Positions 14,100 through 26,899 of a DNA stretch of 64,000 nt are shown here, piece after piece. The number at the start of each line of letters is the position of its first letter. Position 1 is the first letter of the stretch. The DNA is from Mastigias papua (Eukaryota > Cnidaria > Scyphozoa > Rhizostomeae > Mastigiidae), in assembly GCA_964019165.1 (NCBI GenBank), contig OZ025271.1, forward strand, positions 3,434,501 to 3,498,500, read 5' to 3'. A model generated the notes under the pieces. That model searched no databases, was not told the origin of the DNA, and saw only the letters and a list, made by a program, of their open reading frames with translations. The position numbers and the translations under genes were made by a program.

Positions 14100-16140
14100 A
14101 CAGTCAGGCCTCAGCAGGCTCCCTGGATAACCCAGACCATCAAAAACTCTATATTAAAGAAGAACAGAGCCTACAAAAGATTTGTTAAAATGGCCAGCCA
14201 ATTGAGAGTCAAATGCAAATGAATGAGATGATACAACAAACAACTAAGCTGGTTGAAGAGAGCAGAAAACAGCATTTTAAGAGAATTGATAGTAGTCTTT
14301 CAAACCCACACAACGGAGCAACAACATATTGCTATCTAATGAACAAACTTTTGAATAAAGTCAAAGCACCAGCAATTCCCTCTCTTATTGAAAATTTTAC
14401 TTTTATGCAAGACTTTACTGCAAAAGCTGATATATTCAATGCTTATTTTATACAGCAATGTACAACTATTGACACTGGCATATTAGTAAATTTTGATGAT
14501 CTACCAACGGTCCTTATTATTACAAAATTTGATATTTCTGATGAAAAGATTTAGACAATTATTCGTGTTTTGAATGCTAATAAGGCTCAAGCGTGGGATG
14601 GTATTTCCATTCGGATGATAAAGTTAAATGATGACGCACTAGTAATGCCTCTTAAATCGATTTTTGAGAACTGTCACAGGGCATCTTTCCTGAGATCTGG
14701 AAGAACGGAAATGATGTTCCAATCCACAAGAAAAATGACAAAATCTTAAAGCAAAATTATCTTCCTATTTCCCTTCTAACAATATTTAATGAGATAATAG
14801 AAAAATAAATGTTGATGCATAATACCAGCACTTAAACAGCAATAATTTACTCAACCCAAACCAATCAGGCTTTCGCCCAGGTGACTCGACAGTTAATCGA
14901 TTACTCAGTATCACCCATTCCATATTCTTAGCATTTGATTGCAATCGAACTCTTGATGTTAGTTCAGTTTTCCTTGATATGTCCAAAGCTTTTTGACCGT
15001 ATCTGGCATGAAGGTCTTGTGTATAAAGTGTCTCCAAGTGGTGTCTCTGGAAAGCAAATAATGCTACTGAAAAGTTTTCTCTCAAGTAGAATTCAGCGGA
15101 CTACCCTCAACGGTAGAACATCTAGATGGGGTAGTATTAAAGCTGACTTCCCTCAAAGCTCTGTTCTAGGGCCTATATTGTTTCTAGTTTATATTAACGA
15201 TGTGACAGATGGCTTAAGATGTAATTCAAAATTATCTGCGGTTGACATCACGATTTTTACTACTGTCTATGATACATATAAAGCTGCTGACGACTTAAAT
15301 CATGATTTGAGTTTAATAAACCTTTGGGCTTGAAAATGGAGAATGTCTTTCAACCCTGATGTTACTAAACAAGCAGTTGAGGTAACCTTTTCAAGGAAAA
15401 GATGCCCATTCAAATCACCCATCGATATTTTTCAATGATACCTTTGTTGAGAAAGTCCAGGAGATAACCTTAATGGAACATACAAGCTTTACCTCCTATC
15501 ACATCTAGATTATGGCGATGTCATTTATCACATCCCACATGTCTTTGATCATACTAGTCAGAATATTATACTAAACAGCCAAATGGAAAAGCTTGAATCA
15601 GTACAGTACTCAATAGTCTTAGCAGTTACTAATGCCTGGAAGAGTACCTCCCGTGACAAGTTGTATGATGAGTTGGGTTGGGAATCCCTGAATCTTAGAT
15701 GGTGGAGTAGACGTCTTGTTCTCTTCTAAAAAATTATGAATTACCTAACACTTAACCCAGTTGCGTGTTGGTCTTAGCACATTGAACTACCGTGAATTTA
15801 AACACAACTTTAGGGAAACATTGAATCCCCTGTAACCAGTAAGTGGCGGTATTGAAAATACGGATCACTATTTCCTGCTTTGCCAAGCTTATTGTATAAT
15901 TAGACGAGATATTCTCACGTGTGTCAACAATATATTGTACCTATATGGTTTCAGAAATTTGAGCAACAAAGAGTTACTACAAATCATTCTTTATGGCCAC
16001 GACAAATTTCCATATGATTCAAATGCAGAAATTGTAGCAATGACCATACAATATATCCATGATTCTAAGTGTTTTGAAAGAATGACCGATAAAAGTTCTT
16101 CTGAATACTCTTCAAGCTTCTTTCCTTGTTTAAATGAATA
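14100..16140 (+). pseudogene. CR1/Jockey-like LINE pol relic
   Basis: A decayed reverse transcriptase can be followed in several frames. It shows a linker region (14213-14554), NQSGFRPGDSTV near 14860, SVFLDMSKAF near 14960 and then a one-base frameshift before DRIWHEG. RT motifs follow (SSVLGPILFLVYINDV at 15150-15205), then the catalytic box, which reads AVDITIF instead of (F/Y)ADDT, so one catalytic Asp is lost. After a stop at 15333 come WRMSFNPD, LDYGDVIYH, WESLNLRWWSRR and a C-terminal Cys/His-type tail to about 16138. It resembles the copies at 41050-42200 and 31546-31970. It is non-functional. Confidence 0.85.
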
Positions 16141-19100
16141 AGTAACTAGTTTTATACCATCTGTTTCCCCTGTCTTATTATCCAAATTTTTTTATTACTA
16201 AAAGGTTATTTTAACATCATTCGTCCGTTATATAACGCTTAACGCTGCCGTATTTGGGGCCCTCACTGTTTCCATATAGCATTCCTGATAGCACGGCCTA
16301 TCATATGTTTTTTGACCTATTTAGATTTTGAGGTTCCACCTCTCCCCCTCACTGGTGGAGGAGTTGCGTAAAGGGTGAATGATACAGTTATTTAGTTATT
16401 TATTTATTTTTATTTTTCTTCTTTTAGCTATTTATGTGTAATGGCTACAGGGTTGCTATGTAATACCATGGTCCCTGCAGTATCGTCTTTATATGTGCAT
16501 GTATTGTAAAAATTTGTGCGCATAAAAAAACAATTTGATACGTCATAGGGACTTAATAAACCGTATTTGATCAGGGTTGTTCACACCATATGATGACATA
16601 TGGATGTTTGTTGAGTATTTTCAGGGAAAATTTATAACTGTAATACTGTTCTTGGGTAACATAATGAGGAAAAATCTTTAACTTCATAAACAACATGTAC
16701 CTAAGGGGTATGGACTGAAATTATGGACGCTTTGTCGCTACGTACATGAGAATGAGATTCGACAGAGAATCGACAATGGATATCCAGCAGATGTTTTTCT
16801 TTGTTGCAATGAAAAGAAACTAGCCAACATTTCACCAGAAAAGTTTCGGGACCAAACAGCGCCCGGTTTACCTAAAATTGCCCTGGATTGGTAATCTTTC
16901 ATCAAAATATGAAAACCAAATCAATAAACCAGTACATCTTGTTTCCATGTTGTGAAGACCGGTGTGGTTTACAATACTAGGGTCATGCTACCATCTGCTA
17001 AAAAGATAGCGTTCCTACCACTCAAAAAGTTGTGTAGTTGATGAACTTTTGTTCTGATGTAAAGTTTGGTAGGTAGGACGCACTTCGCAAAAGCGAGCAG
17101 ACAGAATAAAAAAACCATGCTCCCACGTGCATCAGGAAGAAGAGCAATCACGAAAGAGATATTAGTACTGTATCACTCTCCTGGAAGCATTGCACGTTTT
17201 CTTTTATATAAGAAGCAAACTTTCTCCCTTCAGCCTCTATGTTCCTTCATATTTTGTCAAATACAGCGTTAAATATTTCTCAAAGTTCATTAAATTTCCT
17301 ATAGCAAGAGGACAGCTGTGAGATGAGATATTGATGTTGCAGTTAATACCATTTGAGAAACGGGTGTTGTTTGTATTTTGTTTCCAGTTCAATTAACAAT
17401 TTTGTAGCAAAATCAGAGTTTTCAAGTTTACTTTTGAAACTCAGTCTGCCTCTGTTTCTTAATTTGTTCTTAATTTTCGTGTATCGAACATTCTCGTGTA
17501 TCAACCAACAGCCGTGTATCGAATGTACAAGGAATGTGTGTTTGACGAATGCTTTAGATCTTTGGTCAGCCATACGTCTTGCATTTTGAATGTAGAGTAT
17601 GTCTTCAGACCCGTTTCAATTCAATTGAAAGCAAACAGCACAAATAGAAAAGAAGCATTACAATACTCTATATACGACCATTTTTGCTAACACATAATTT
17701 GCGGCTGTGTGAGGCAATTGGTACTGGTTGATGCATCATGGTTTCGATGCTCAGATTAAATGTAAAAGGTCTTAAAATTGCAGGAGAGAAAACGAAAGAA
17801 ACGACACGAGATCAAGCGATTGATCCAGCAATACAGTTGCAAAATCATTCAATACAAGAATGGCACAAATGCTTCTAAACATGCAATTTCTAGCTTGAAT
17901 CAACACAATGATTAGCAGTTAATGCAAAATGCAAATGTAAATTTGGATTAGATATTGTTAATTTGGGAAGGAACAGTTTTTGTCTGTATTCTCATCATGT
18001 TTCCACACATAGATTTGAATGAAGTCTCAATGTTAGAAAATAGCAGAATGCTTTCATGGCTCTTATGCATTAGACAATGTACTAAGTGTTTGTAACCTTG
18101 AGTTACTTTCAGTTAATGTCTGCTACCCTCAGTTACAAATGGCCTCATAATTCAAGTCGATTGCTACTTAAAAGCAAATTACACCAGAATCGGAAACACT
18201 CTTGGCTATTTCAAATTATTTTAGAATGAAAGGGCTCCTAGTGCTCTAACTACAAGGCTGAATAAACCTAAAAACTGCATGACGACTGAAGATATACAGT
18301 ACAATCTTTTAATAAGTTTCTTGATCATAAGATAATAACGTACTTCGTATTCAACGTTCCGAAGTTCCCGGTCCCAGACAAACAGTTTATAGAATCCCAA
18401 GCAAAATATCCTAGCTATGACGTGCTAAGTAACTGCATACTTCTGGTAATAGCATACCCTTGGTTTGTTCCTCGAAATAAGATCCCTCGGTTATAACGTT
18501 TTTTGCGGGATGGGTTTGCTTCTTCAGCATTGCGGGTTCGTCATATGAGTCATTGACAACATGGTGCTATAAGCCATGTCCAGTAATAACAGTTTTACCT
18601 AAAGAAAGGGATCACTAATTGGTGTGGGAGTCAAATCATTTGTGGGTTAGTTATTTTTATGAGCCACTGAAATAATAACCAAAAGGCAACATAATGGATA
18701 GTCAGGTTTTTAGAGTACTCTAACGTTGAAGAGAAACTGAAGCATTTAATCAATATCGATGCAAATTTGTTTAGAAGCGACGATTAGAAAAAGGATTGCA
18801 GTAACTAATCATGAACATTAAACCAAAAGTGCGTTATTTATAAGATTACTACATTGATTTTTCAAAATCTCTCAATTTTCAGAGAAGAATCTTATCAGGT
18901 GATTATGTCATGTATTTCAAGCCAGAAAAGTGGTAGAAGCTACCCAAAGTCATATTTCACCAAAAAATCCTGATCTATATTCATTGTAACGTATTTCAGA
19001 ACATGCCTACCAACATACCAAATCAAAAGGTCTATTAAATTACGTTATAACTGGATTATACTGTATACCTGCAAACTAAGATATATAATCAAATGCATAA

Positions 19101-19590
19101 ACAAAGCTATTGTAGACATCGAATATTGATCGTGCTGAATTGTATTTATAGTCATGCAAAAGTTCATGCAGACTTGAAAGATGCAATTATTGTTGCAACA
19201 TGATACGATGACTGGATTTCCCTCGTTTTGGGTGTGTGAAGTAATATTTAGCCTCTAATACACGCTTAATTTGTTATATTGAGCAGGAGATAATACTAAA
19301 TGAGCTATTTGCAAGTACATTTCAATGAAATTCTAAACAGATCCTGTTGGCCTTGTGCATCAACATCCTCGCAGGTAGATAATCCTTAATAATAAACCAA
19401 AATTGTTATCAAGTTGGGTATGAGTGAGTTGTGCAAGAGTGCAATCAAAGAGTTTCCATAAGTACATAATACGTCTATCAACATAAGATTAGCTTCAAGA
19501 AAATGGAAGCCACCAAGTATTGGTGAATATTCATAAAGGAATGTACATGAAGGTGTTTAGCAAACTTTTCCTATGTATTCAAAGCACATT
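16141..19590. other. No recognisable gene
   Basis: Short reading frames only, for example overlapping frames on both strands at 17343-17690 with no known motif. A TTTA-rich tract near 16385-16430 follows the LINE relic. Confidence 0.45.
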
Positions 19591-19900
19591 ACCCATTTTT
19601 GTTGTTGCTTTTATTTTGCCTCCTTGCTATTCCCTTTATTTATTTATCCTTATTTGCCTCCCTGTCCTCTCCCATTTAGGGTATTTCCGCCTGTTTTCTC
19701 CAGTGTACCGGTGTACAGTTATCTCCATATTTAGTTATTCTCGCCTGTTTACACATTATCCATTGTTTAACATGTGTTCATATATCTATGTTTTGGATTT
19801 CCCCTCTTACAGCTGAGGATGGGACAAGCTAGTCCCGAAACGTTCTGATTTATGTCAACTGATAATGTCAACCTAGTATTTATCTTAGCTTGTCTAAGTC
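19591..19900 (+). mobile_element. 3' end of a Penelope-like element, isolated
   Basis: A pyrimidine-rich stretch (19591-19806) resembles the 3' untranslated part of the PLE at 28592-29030 in composition and layout. It ends in a hammerhead core at 19810-19847. No GIY-YIG or RT coding sequence remains upstream and no TA array follows, so this is an old, 5'-truncated remnant. PLE assignment is by analogy with the other copies. Confidence 0.5.
19810..19847 (+). ncRNA. Hammerhead ribozyme-like motif
   Basis: The order is CAG, CTGAGGA (19813-19819), stem II GGGAC/GTCCC (19821-19825 and 19832-19836), GAA, palindromic ACGT (19840-19843), T at the cleavage position, then CTG, which pairs with the upstream CAG. 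This fits the hammerhead consensus CUGANGA...GAAA...UH. Stem I is only 3 bp before mismatches, so activity is uncertain. Confidence 0.65.
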
Positions 19901-21221
19901 ATGGATATGTCGATGAAATAATGTAATAACAACAAATGGCTATTTTTTTCTAACCATCTACCATGTGGCTCGTCGTGGCAATCATCCTTAAATTCAACAT
20001 TACCCAATCTTGCACAGACGATAGAGACTAGTGAAAAAACGACATTGGTAAAGAGGGAAAAGAAGCTTTTCAACCGCTCTCATGACCTGAAGAAAGTAAC
20101 GATGGTGATAATTATTTTTCTACTGCATCTAGTACAATTCTTCGAAGATGAAATTGAATAAAATTTGATATGAATCCACTGGGGGTAAGTAATGGTTTTT
20201 GCGCTTTCCTTAGCACTTTAGATATATTATTTTGAACAAATTTAATGTGATGAGGCAGTACAATGACTCTTCAAATTCAATAATACACTAGGTGAATTAA
20301 GTGAGGGGAACTACATCCACCCTTTGAAATAGCATGTCTTTTTTGCATTGCAATAAAATTCAGTATCATTTGGACTGATTAAATAATTCAGCACGATCAA
20401 AATAGAATGGATACCTAAGCTCATTGAAGCTGCTAAAGTATAAATACGTCTGGATTGGCATAAGCTAAAGTTGCAAAACTACAAAAGCGAGATATACAAC
20501 TTACAAGTAATCTACGATGCGAAGCCATTTTACTATCAATCCGTCCTACATTATATCACAGTGCTTAATTTTGAATGATATGGGCTAAAGCTATTGAAAA
20601 TTAATGGAAAAATGTTATGACTTCTCATAATATCTAATATCGGCCATTATTGTCTCTTTCCAGAGAAAATATCTTTCAGAGGAACTTAAACGATTCACGT
20701 TTTTCAAGAGAATCCTAGCTAGATAATTATTCCTGAGTGCCATCCAGAAGTATCATGCTGAATTGGTAACACTCCTACAATAATGATGCTTAGAACTTAA
20801 AATACTAGTGTGCTACCTCGTTTAAAAATGGTGGATTAATTGACTGAATGCGATAGTAGAATGCTCTTCGAAGCAAGAAAAAAGAAAATCTTCCTTCCAT
20901 TGGGTTTGATGAACCGGAAGATAAAATGAATATTGGCTACCCAGCTGCAATTAAAACAGCATGAAAACAGTTCCCTTGTCATGATGTCTTCCACCTTATC
21001 TCATATTTTGCGACAGATGTGGGAACTATGAATACATATGTGGTGGAAGAGGGACTTTGGACTCTCTACTATAAATAGTAATGCCAAACTGTCACTGACT
21101 TGCATGAGCTAGCAACATATTGTGCCAGCCATCGGAATCGAGGAAGCAGAGATGTTTAGATCAGAGGATGCCTGCGAAGTAGGCAGGTTAATAAATGACG
21201 CATCTTCATTACACTTCCTTT
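19901..21221. other. No recognisable gene
   Basis: No ORF of note and no clear repeat boundary. Confidence 0.45.
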
Positions 21222-21511
21222 TTTTTATAAGAAAAACACTTTTCCCGAGGCTCAATTTTCTCAACTTTTCACAAATTTGAGGCTGAGATTGTCTTAGGAT
21301 TTTCTTAACCTTTGCAGGAATAAACTGGCTGAAACATGCTACTCTGTATTTGTTGGGCCATCACATGCACGAGAGTTTGCAAAAATGACCCAATATCAAT
21401 TTCTGGCATGTAGAGAAGATGAACTGTGCTTTTCCTAGCATTTTCTTGGACTTAAGATTTTGGCCATTTGAACCTCATTTTCTTATAAACTTTTTTCTTA
21501 TAAAAAACGTG
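21222..21511. mobile_element. MITE with TA-type insertion, copy 1
   Basis: This ~290-bp non-coding element has inverted termini (left CACTTCC...TTATAAGAAAA, right TTTTCTTATAAAAAACGTG). A reverse-oriented relative lies at 53579-53912, sharing GAGGCTCAATTTTCT-type and TTGGCCATTTGA-type blocks. TA precedes the left end; the right end is followed by TG. The TA duplication, better preserved in copy 2, suggests a Tc1/mariner-type transposase. Confidence 0.65.
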
Positions 21512-23390
21512 TGCCTTAGGGGAAATTATTCCGATTATTTTCACAACTCCAAATGTTGTGAAACTTATTGAGTCCATTTTGCTCACAAGCCACTTCAAAT
21601 TGTTTAGAGAACTTTCAGGAGCCAAATGATGACAGAAAGCCTGGCACTAGAGGTTTCTGGCACCATGGACAAAGATTGAAACCTTCCAGCAAAAGTGCCT
21701 CCTTACTAATGATTTGCATGTCTACAAGATACTTAAGAAATCTGCTCAAGATTACACAGTTGCACTATTAATCAGCATTTATTGAATAAATGAAAACATG
21801 TTTGATGATGCAAGGGTAGGAGAAGCTAGAGTTGTTTTGGTTTGCAACCTTTGCAAATGAAGCAAAAAAGAGGAAATAATGATGACTTGGTGTCTAACAG
21901 GGGTAGTTTTCAAGCAATGCATGAAGAAATATTTTAAAGGCTGTAGCAAATATCTGAACAAAGCAGCAAGATGGAAAGCAAGGCTCTTGGAAGGCACCAA
22001 ACCAACAAAGCTGACATAACAGTTAGAAGTAATAGCTACCAAGAACGAGATCAGAGAATATTACCATGTTACACGTCCTTATCTAAGCTTAAAGAGAATA
22101 TGCAATATAATACAGAGCTAGCAGAATTTGGCACTTTACAAACACAGGCACTAGTAGGGTTAATACTTAAAGAGTTGGATATTCATGGGGATAATACCTA
22201 TAATATGCATTACCTGCAGACATAGCTAATTTGACTGATTGCCATGAAACCTAATTTAGCTTATTGGTTGATAAGGCAAGAACAAGTCGAAGACAAAGAA
22301 CAGTGATTCATTGGTGCAACGGTTTACAAAATGTCGATGAAAATAAAATTTTTGACCAGTCACAATTAGAAACAGAATAAATTCAAGACAAAGCAGACGA
22401 TTGACAACTCCTGACAATTTAACACAATAAGGATGGCTTCTGTGTGTATAATATGAATTAGAAGAAAAGGAACTTAATATTGTAAAGAAAAAAAGAGTGG
22501 CTTGCTGTAAGTTACGAATTCTGACTATTACGTCATATGTAAACAGCTAACTTTTCAAAGTTTTCCACCTCGTTTTCAGTCTTTAATGAGGGAGCTCAAA
22601 TCAGCTATGGTGTTTTTCTCTCATAGTTAAGGGCATTTTTTTCGCAACTTTCTACGTAAAGACCCTTGGATTCCCATGTTTCTTTCAACCCAGACTACAG
22701 ATATGGCACTGTGATATGACGAGTATATGTCAAATTTGCAAATGATTATAGCATATGATTGAGATTATATCTTTCAGAATGATCTGAAGATTGACGGCAT
22801 CCCTTTAAGGTATGAATGAAAGTAAATTCAGAATAAAATAGGTCTTGTAAAGCAAGGGGGAAATGTTTGAGCAGATCAGCTCATTTTTACGCAACAATTC
22901 CCTCTTCCAAAGAATATTTACATTTTTAGTAAGCAGAAAGATTCTTCGAAATAGCCTACTTTTCCTATTTCAAAATACCACTCTAGGATATCTGATCCTA
23001 TAGCTAAAGCAAGTTTCCAGTTATCTTAGGCATATGCTCTCTTTTGAAAGGACGACTAATCAATATTTCAAGTATACTGATTTGATATTTGTAAACGCAT
23101 TCCTAAACTGCTTCTCCTTTTAATTATTAGTTTGCCGTAACCTTTATATGTTCATAGGCAATTTTCAATCTAGGCTAAATTTGCATAGCGGCAAGTTGAG
23201 ATTCCCCTAACTCGCATAATCATTTTAGCAACTTCATATGAATTAGACTTTGTCAATACAAACATGAAACTAACAGTATTCACTGACAACACTAAATTAT
23301 TTTATAACATGCTAAATTTTGTGATTTACCTAACTTCTCACAGTATATTTTCTTCCCATAAACCGTTGTCTGCCACTCAACATGTCTGTT
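21512..23390. other. No recognisable gene
   Basis: Only short frames (for example 21971-22225 on the plus strand) with no conserved domain. Nothing else can be supported. Confidence 0.4.
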
Positions 23391-23444
23391 AAAGCAGGGA
23401 GATTTCTTAAGACTTCAGGAAGTCTTAAGAAGTCTCCCTGCTTT
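23391..23444. repeat. Near-perfect short palindrome (26-bp arms, 2-nt loop)
   Basis: The left arm 23391-23416 begins AAAGCAGGGAGA and the right arm 23419-23444 is its reverse complement with one mismatch. Only AG separates the arms. It could form a cruciform, or a tight hairpin if transcribed. There is no A/T-rich terminator context or neighbouring gene. Confidence 0.85.
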
Positions 23445-24284
23445 GTACTTCTGAATTATGTTCTTCAAAAATGCTTTCTCCACTAGGCATAAAACTGTTT
23501 ATTTTCTTTGAGATGACCTATTGAAAACATTTTTCTATTTTTTGGTCATAAAAAAACTCCAAGCAATTAAAGTAATGAACATAATATATCACTGCTACAT
23601 TTTGTATCTTAGAAAACATTAGAAAAATTAAGAAAAGAATTAGGAAAACTTGAATTGTAGGTTAAGGTAATTTTTTTCGACCATATAGCCATGGCTACAA
23701 AGTAGTTCTCTTACAAAAAGAGAAGGTTGTGACTTAACACTTGTGTCTCAACTCTTCAGTATCACGTCCTATCACTATTGACATGCTATGTGACAAAATA
23801 AACAAATGAGTTGATTGACTCAATACATTCTTCCCCTCGCTGTCTATTGAGCTTAGTAATCATGATTAATGGCTTCGCATTAATGTTCCCAAATACAAAG
23901 TCTAGACCAAGTGGCCAGTTTTAAAGTATCAGCAAAAGTAGTAATGGATAAGCAGCGAAGTGCTAAGAACTGACTCTAATGCGTTCTAATACCAAAATAT
24001 GATGAATGTTGCATGTGTGTAGAAATCTACCTGCAAATCTACTTCATGACACATAGAGCCATCACTTTCTCTTTGATGCCTATAAAAATATATATTCAAA
24101 TGAAACACTCACAATTACGATTATTGTAACTAAAAGCTAATAAGACAAACAAGACACAATTGCCACATAATTACATGAAACAGATATCACAAAATTTAAC
24201 GGTAAAATGTTTAGCAAATGCCCCTAATCGCAATAACAAATGAAATGCCATTTTGAAACAGCAAAGTTCCAGTTAGAAACAAAA

Positions 24285-24590
24285 AAATGGCTTGCAATGC
24301 AACACATTTTATATATTTAATATACTTCAGTTGTAGCAAGCAGCAATACATAGGCCACACATCCCATGTACACGCTTGGGTAAGTATTCATATGCAACAA
24401 CTCCTTAACCTAAACCTACTAACTCTTTATATCAGCGCACAAATAGTCCACTTTTCAATTGGCAAACGTATGCTTTTTACAATCACCCCATTCCTGATAA
24501 TTGAAGGAAACGATATGATAGAGAAGAAGAGAAAGAAAGATTTTTCATCGAGAAATGCAAAACCAGATTTACACCGAGGCTAGTCTGGCT
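24285..24590 (+). pseudogene. PLE GIY-YIG endonuclease fragment
   Basis: The translation from 24287 reads ATHFIYLIYFSCSKQQYIGH and then TSHVHAWVS. This matches the start of the C-terminal GIY-YIG nuclease of PLEs (pattern 'N.IYLI.C..C...YIG.T'). A 'KPDLHRG' end matches the usual terminal 'LNRG'-type motif. The middle is shortened and diverged, and no RT is present upstream. A TA array begins about 240 bp downstream, as for other PLE copies. No hammerhead core was found between them. Confidence 0.6.
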
Positions 24591-24829
24591 ACAGTACTAA
24601 TATCGATCCTCAGCACTTACAAGTAATGTAATATCATATTCATACAAATCCGACTACACATATAATGCAATATTTCTCATTGTACTATACTTACACTTAA
24701 TAGAACATCATATTGTTTAGGCTCAATATATATAACTGACAGTTTCCCGAAGATTTCGCAAAACAGATGAAACAGGTATGGAACAATGAAAGCGGCTTAA
24801 TTGCCTGCCACATGAATACATATGAATAT

Positions 24830-24959
<130 letters not shown>

Positions 24960-25006
24960 CAAAAAATAAAATATAATAAAGCTTACAATATAATAAATCT
25001 TTATAC

Positions 25007-25129
<123 letters not shown>

Positions 25130-25297
25130 AATCAGTAGCTAGCGAGTAACCAGGATTTCTCCTTTTTCGGTGCAAACAGAAAGGTTGATGTAATGCTCAG
25201 AAAAACCAGGAGAAAATTAAAATTTGCCACCACCTGGGATCGAACCAGGGTTTCTCGCATTCCGGGCAAGCGTCGTAACCACTAGACCACTATACCT
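25130..25297 (-). repeat. tRNA-derived SINE-like sequence
   Basis: The 72-nt head (25225-25296, minus strand) has a tRNA-like D arm (A box TGGTCTAGTGGTTACGAC), a 5-bp anticodon stem CTTGC/GCGAG with a 7-nt loop, and a perfect T arm CTGG-TTCGATC-CCAG (B box). The acceptor ends (GGTATAG and GTGGTGG) cannot pair and position 33 is C, so it is not a functional tRNA. The downstream body runs into (TA)n. A tRNA-headed SINE or tRNA pseudogene is most likely. Confidence 0.6.
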
Positions 25298-25359
25298 TTA
25301 TATATAACTTTATATTTATATATAATGCTTTATATATAATAAAGCTTTTTTCTTATTTT

Positions 25360-25641
25360 GTGCTGAATGCTATTAGGACCGAAAGCACTATAATAAGGGA
25401 ACAGCCACCTTGTATGTGCAAAAACTCTAATTCTAAAATGAAAAGTGATTCGGCCATAGGACAACATCTCATTAAAAATCAGGAATGCGCCAAAACATAT
25501 TCAGACGATAATTTTTGGATCATAGGGCAAACAAGATCGCCCTTTCATTTAGGTGTTTTGGAATCGCTTTACATAAAGATTCAAATCCCAGTCTTGTGTA
25601 AACAAAAAGAGTTCATTTTCTCACTTGGACTCTTCAAGTAA
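25360..25641 (+). pseudogene. PLE C-terminal fragment
   Basis: This is the open reading frame of the family D copy, ending in a stop at 25639-25641. It contains the conserved 'VLES.YIK...P.LC.QKEF' block seen at the end of many PLE proteins, in which the Glu after the GIY-YIG core is usually catalytic. It lacks RT and the GIY/YIG motifs, so it cannot be active by itself. The ATG at 25360 is probably fortuitous. Confidence 0.7.
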
Positions 25642-25764
25642 ACAATGGTGAATAGGTACCAATTGGCCAATCATAGGGCCAAATAGACGCATTATTCATC
25701 ATATTACGTGTACCCGCATCTGGCTATATATTTCGGTTCACCTTTCGGTCGTTATCGGAGGTTT

Positions 25765-25807
25765 CATACTCTGACGAGTGTCGGACGAAAATAGGCTTTT
25801 CAGTATG
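25765..25807 (+). ncRNA. Hammerhead ribozyme motif, family D PLE
   Basis: Stem I is CATACT (25765-25770) with AGTATG (25802-25807), a perfect 6 bp. The core is CTGACGA (25771-25777). Stem II is short (GT...AC within GTGTCGGAC). GAA is followed by a hairpin stem III (AATA-GGC-TTTT, one T-T mismatch), with C25801 at the cleavage position. This fits a type I hammerhead with an intramolecular stem III. Confidence 0.75.
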
Positions 25808-25842
25808 TCTAAAACATGGTACCGCTTCTTCGTGCTCTAGTG

Positions 25843-26002
<160 letters not shown>

Positions 26003-26899
26003 GTGTGACTTTCTATCCATTCACAAGCGTCGAAATCAATGTTGCCATAGCAACTTTGTTGTGTTGGTTTCTTACTTCTATGCAAATGTATGTTTGCTGT
26101 ACTTTATGACTTGTACACTTCAATTATTTGGTTTCTTGGAAAAATGGTCCAGAATGCGTTTGCTCAGAATGACCTCTGCTGCAAGGTCTCCTGCCGTTGG
26201 AGTCAGCTAATTGCATATGGAAAATGCTTCTAGAAACGTGCTGTTCTTTGAGTTAAGATATAGAAACGCATCTGGTGCCCAACAACAGTAATAGTTCTTA
26301 GTCTTTCTATTGGAATCTGAATAGTTTATGTGGAAGAGGAGACATGAGAAGTTAATTGAGGCATACACTTGCAGTGTCAGAATCGATGCGAAGTAGTGAA
26401 ATATAAAATGAAGATATCTGCATTGACGGCTTCATCAAGATGATCACTGAGGGAGGGGGTGTCTTTGCTTATTTTCAAGAAAATTTGCCAATGACAAGAA
26501 TATCAGGTCTTTAAATGCTTTAGGAAAAGGTAGTGAATCAGAACTTATTTCCTCGCTAAGAATTGTTTTCATAACTTTATATAGGAACGCAAGCCTAAAT
26601 AGTGAGTAATTCCAAAGCTTCCGTGACATGCCCTAATTGATGTTTTACCTCACCAAAAATGACAGACCACATTATGTTATTGTTACTGGCGGCTTAAATA
26701 GTAGATCTTCACTATGATAGACAGAAGGCTTGGCAGAAACTGCCCTGGATGAGCTGAGGGAGACCAACAATGTGTACGGACTGATTAATTAGCCTATTAA
26801 TATAAGAAGTGAATGAACGTCTTGAATTGATCTCGGTGTTACAACCCGACCTAGCATGTTTGTAAAATCAGCTGTAAACACCTCTCTAAATGAACAGTG

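Larger units (their letters stand above)
25345..25842 (+). mobile_element. 5'-truncated Penelope-like element, family D
   Basis: The coding tail (25360-25641) reads AIGQHLIKNQECAKTYSDDN, then FHLGVLESLYIKIQIPVLC and QKEFIFSLGLF. This is the typical end of the PLE GIY-YIG domain and C-terminus. The core tyrosines and the RT are missing, so only the last ~95 residues remain. The ~200-bp 3' UTR carries a hammerhead motif at 25765-25807, and (TA)n starts 36 bp after it. Confidence 0.75.

Noticed and set aside
25225..25296. Functional tRNA gene on the minus strand
   Set aside because: D and T arms look good, but the acceptor stem cannot pair and position 33 is C, so it is listed as tRNA-derived.
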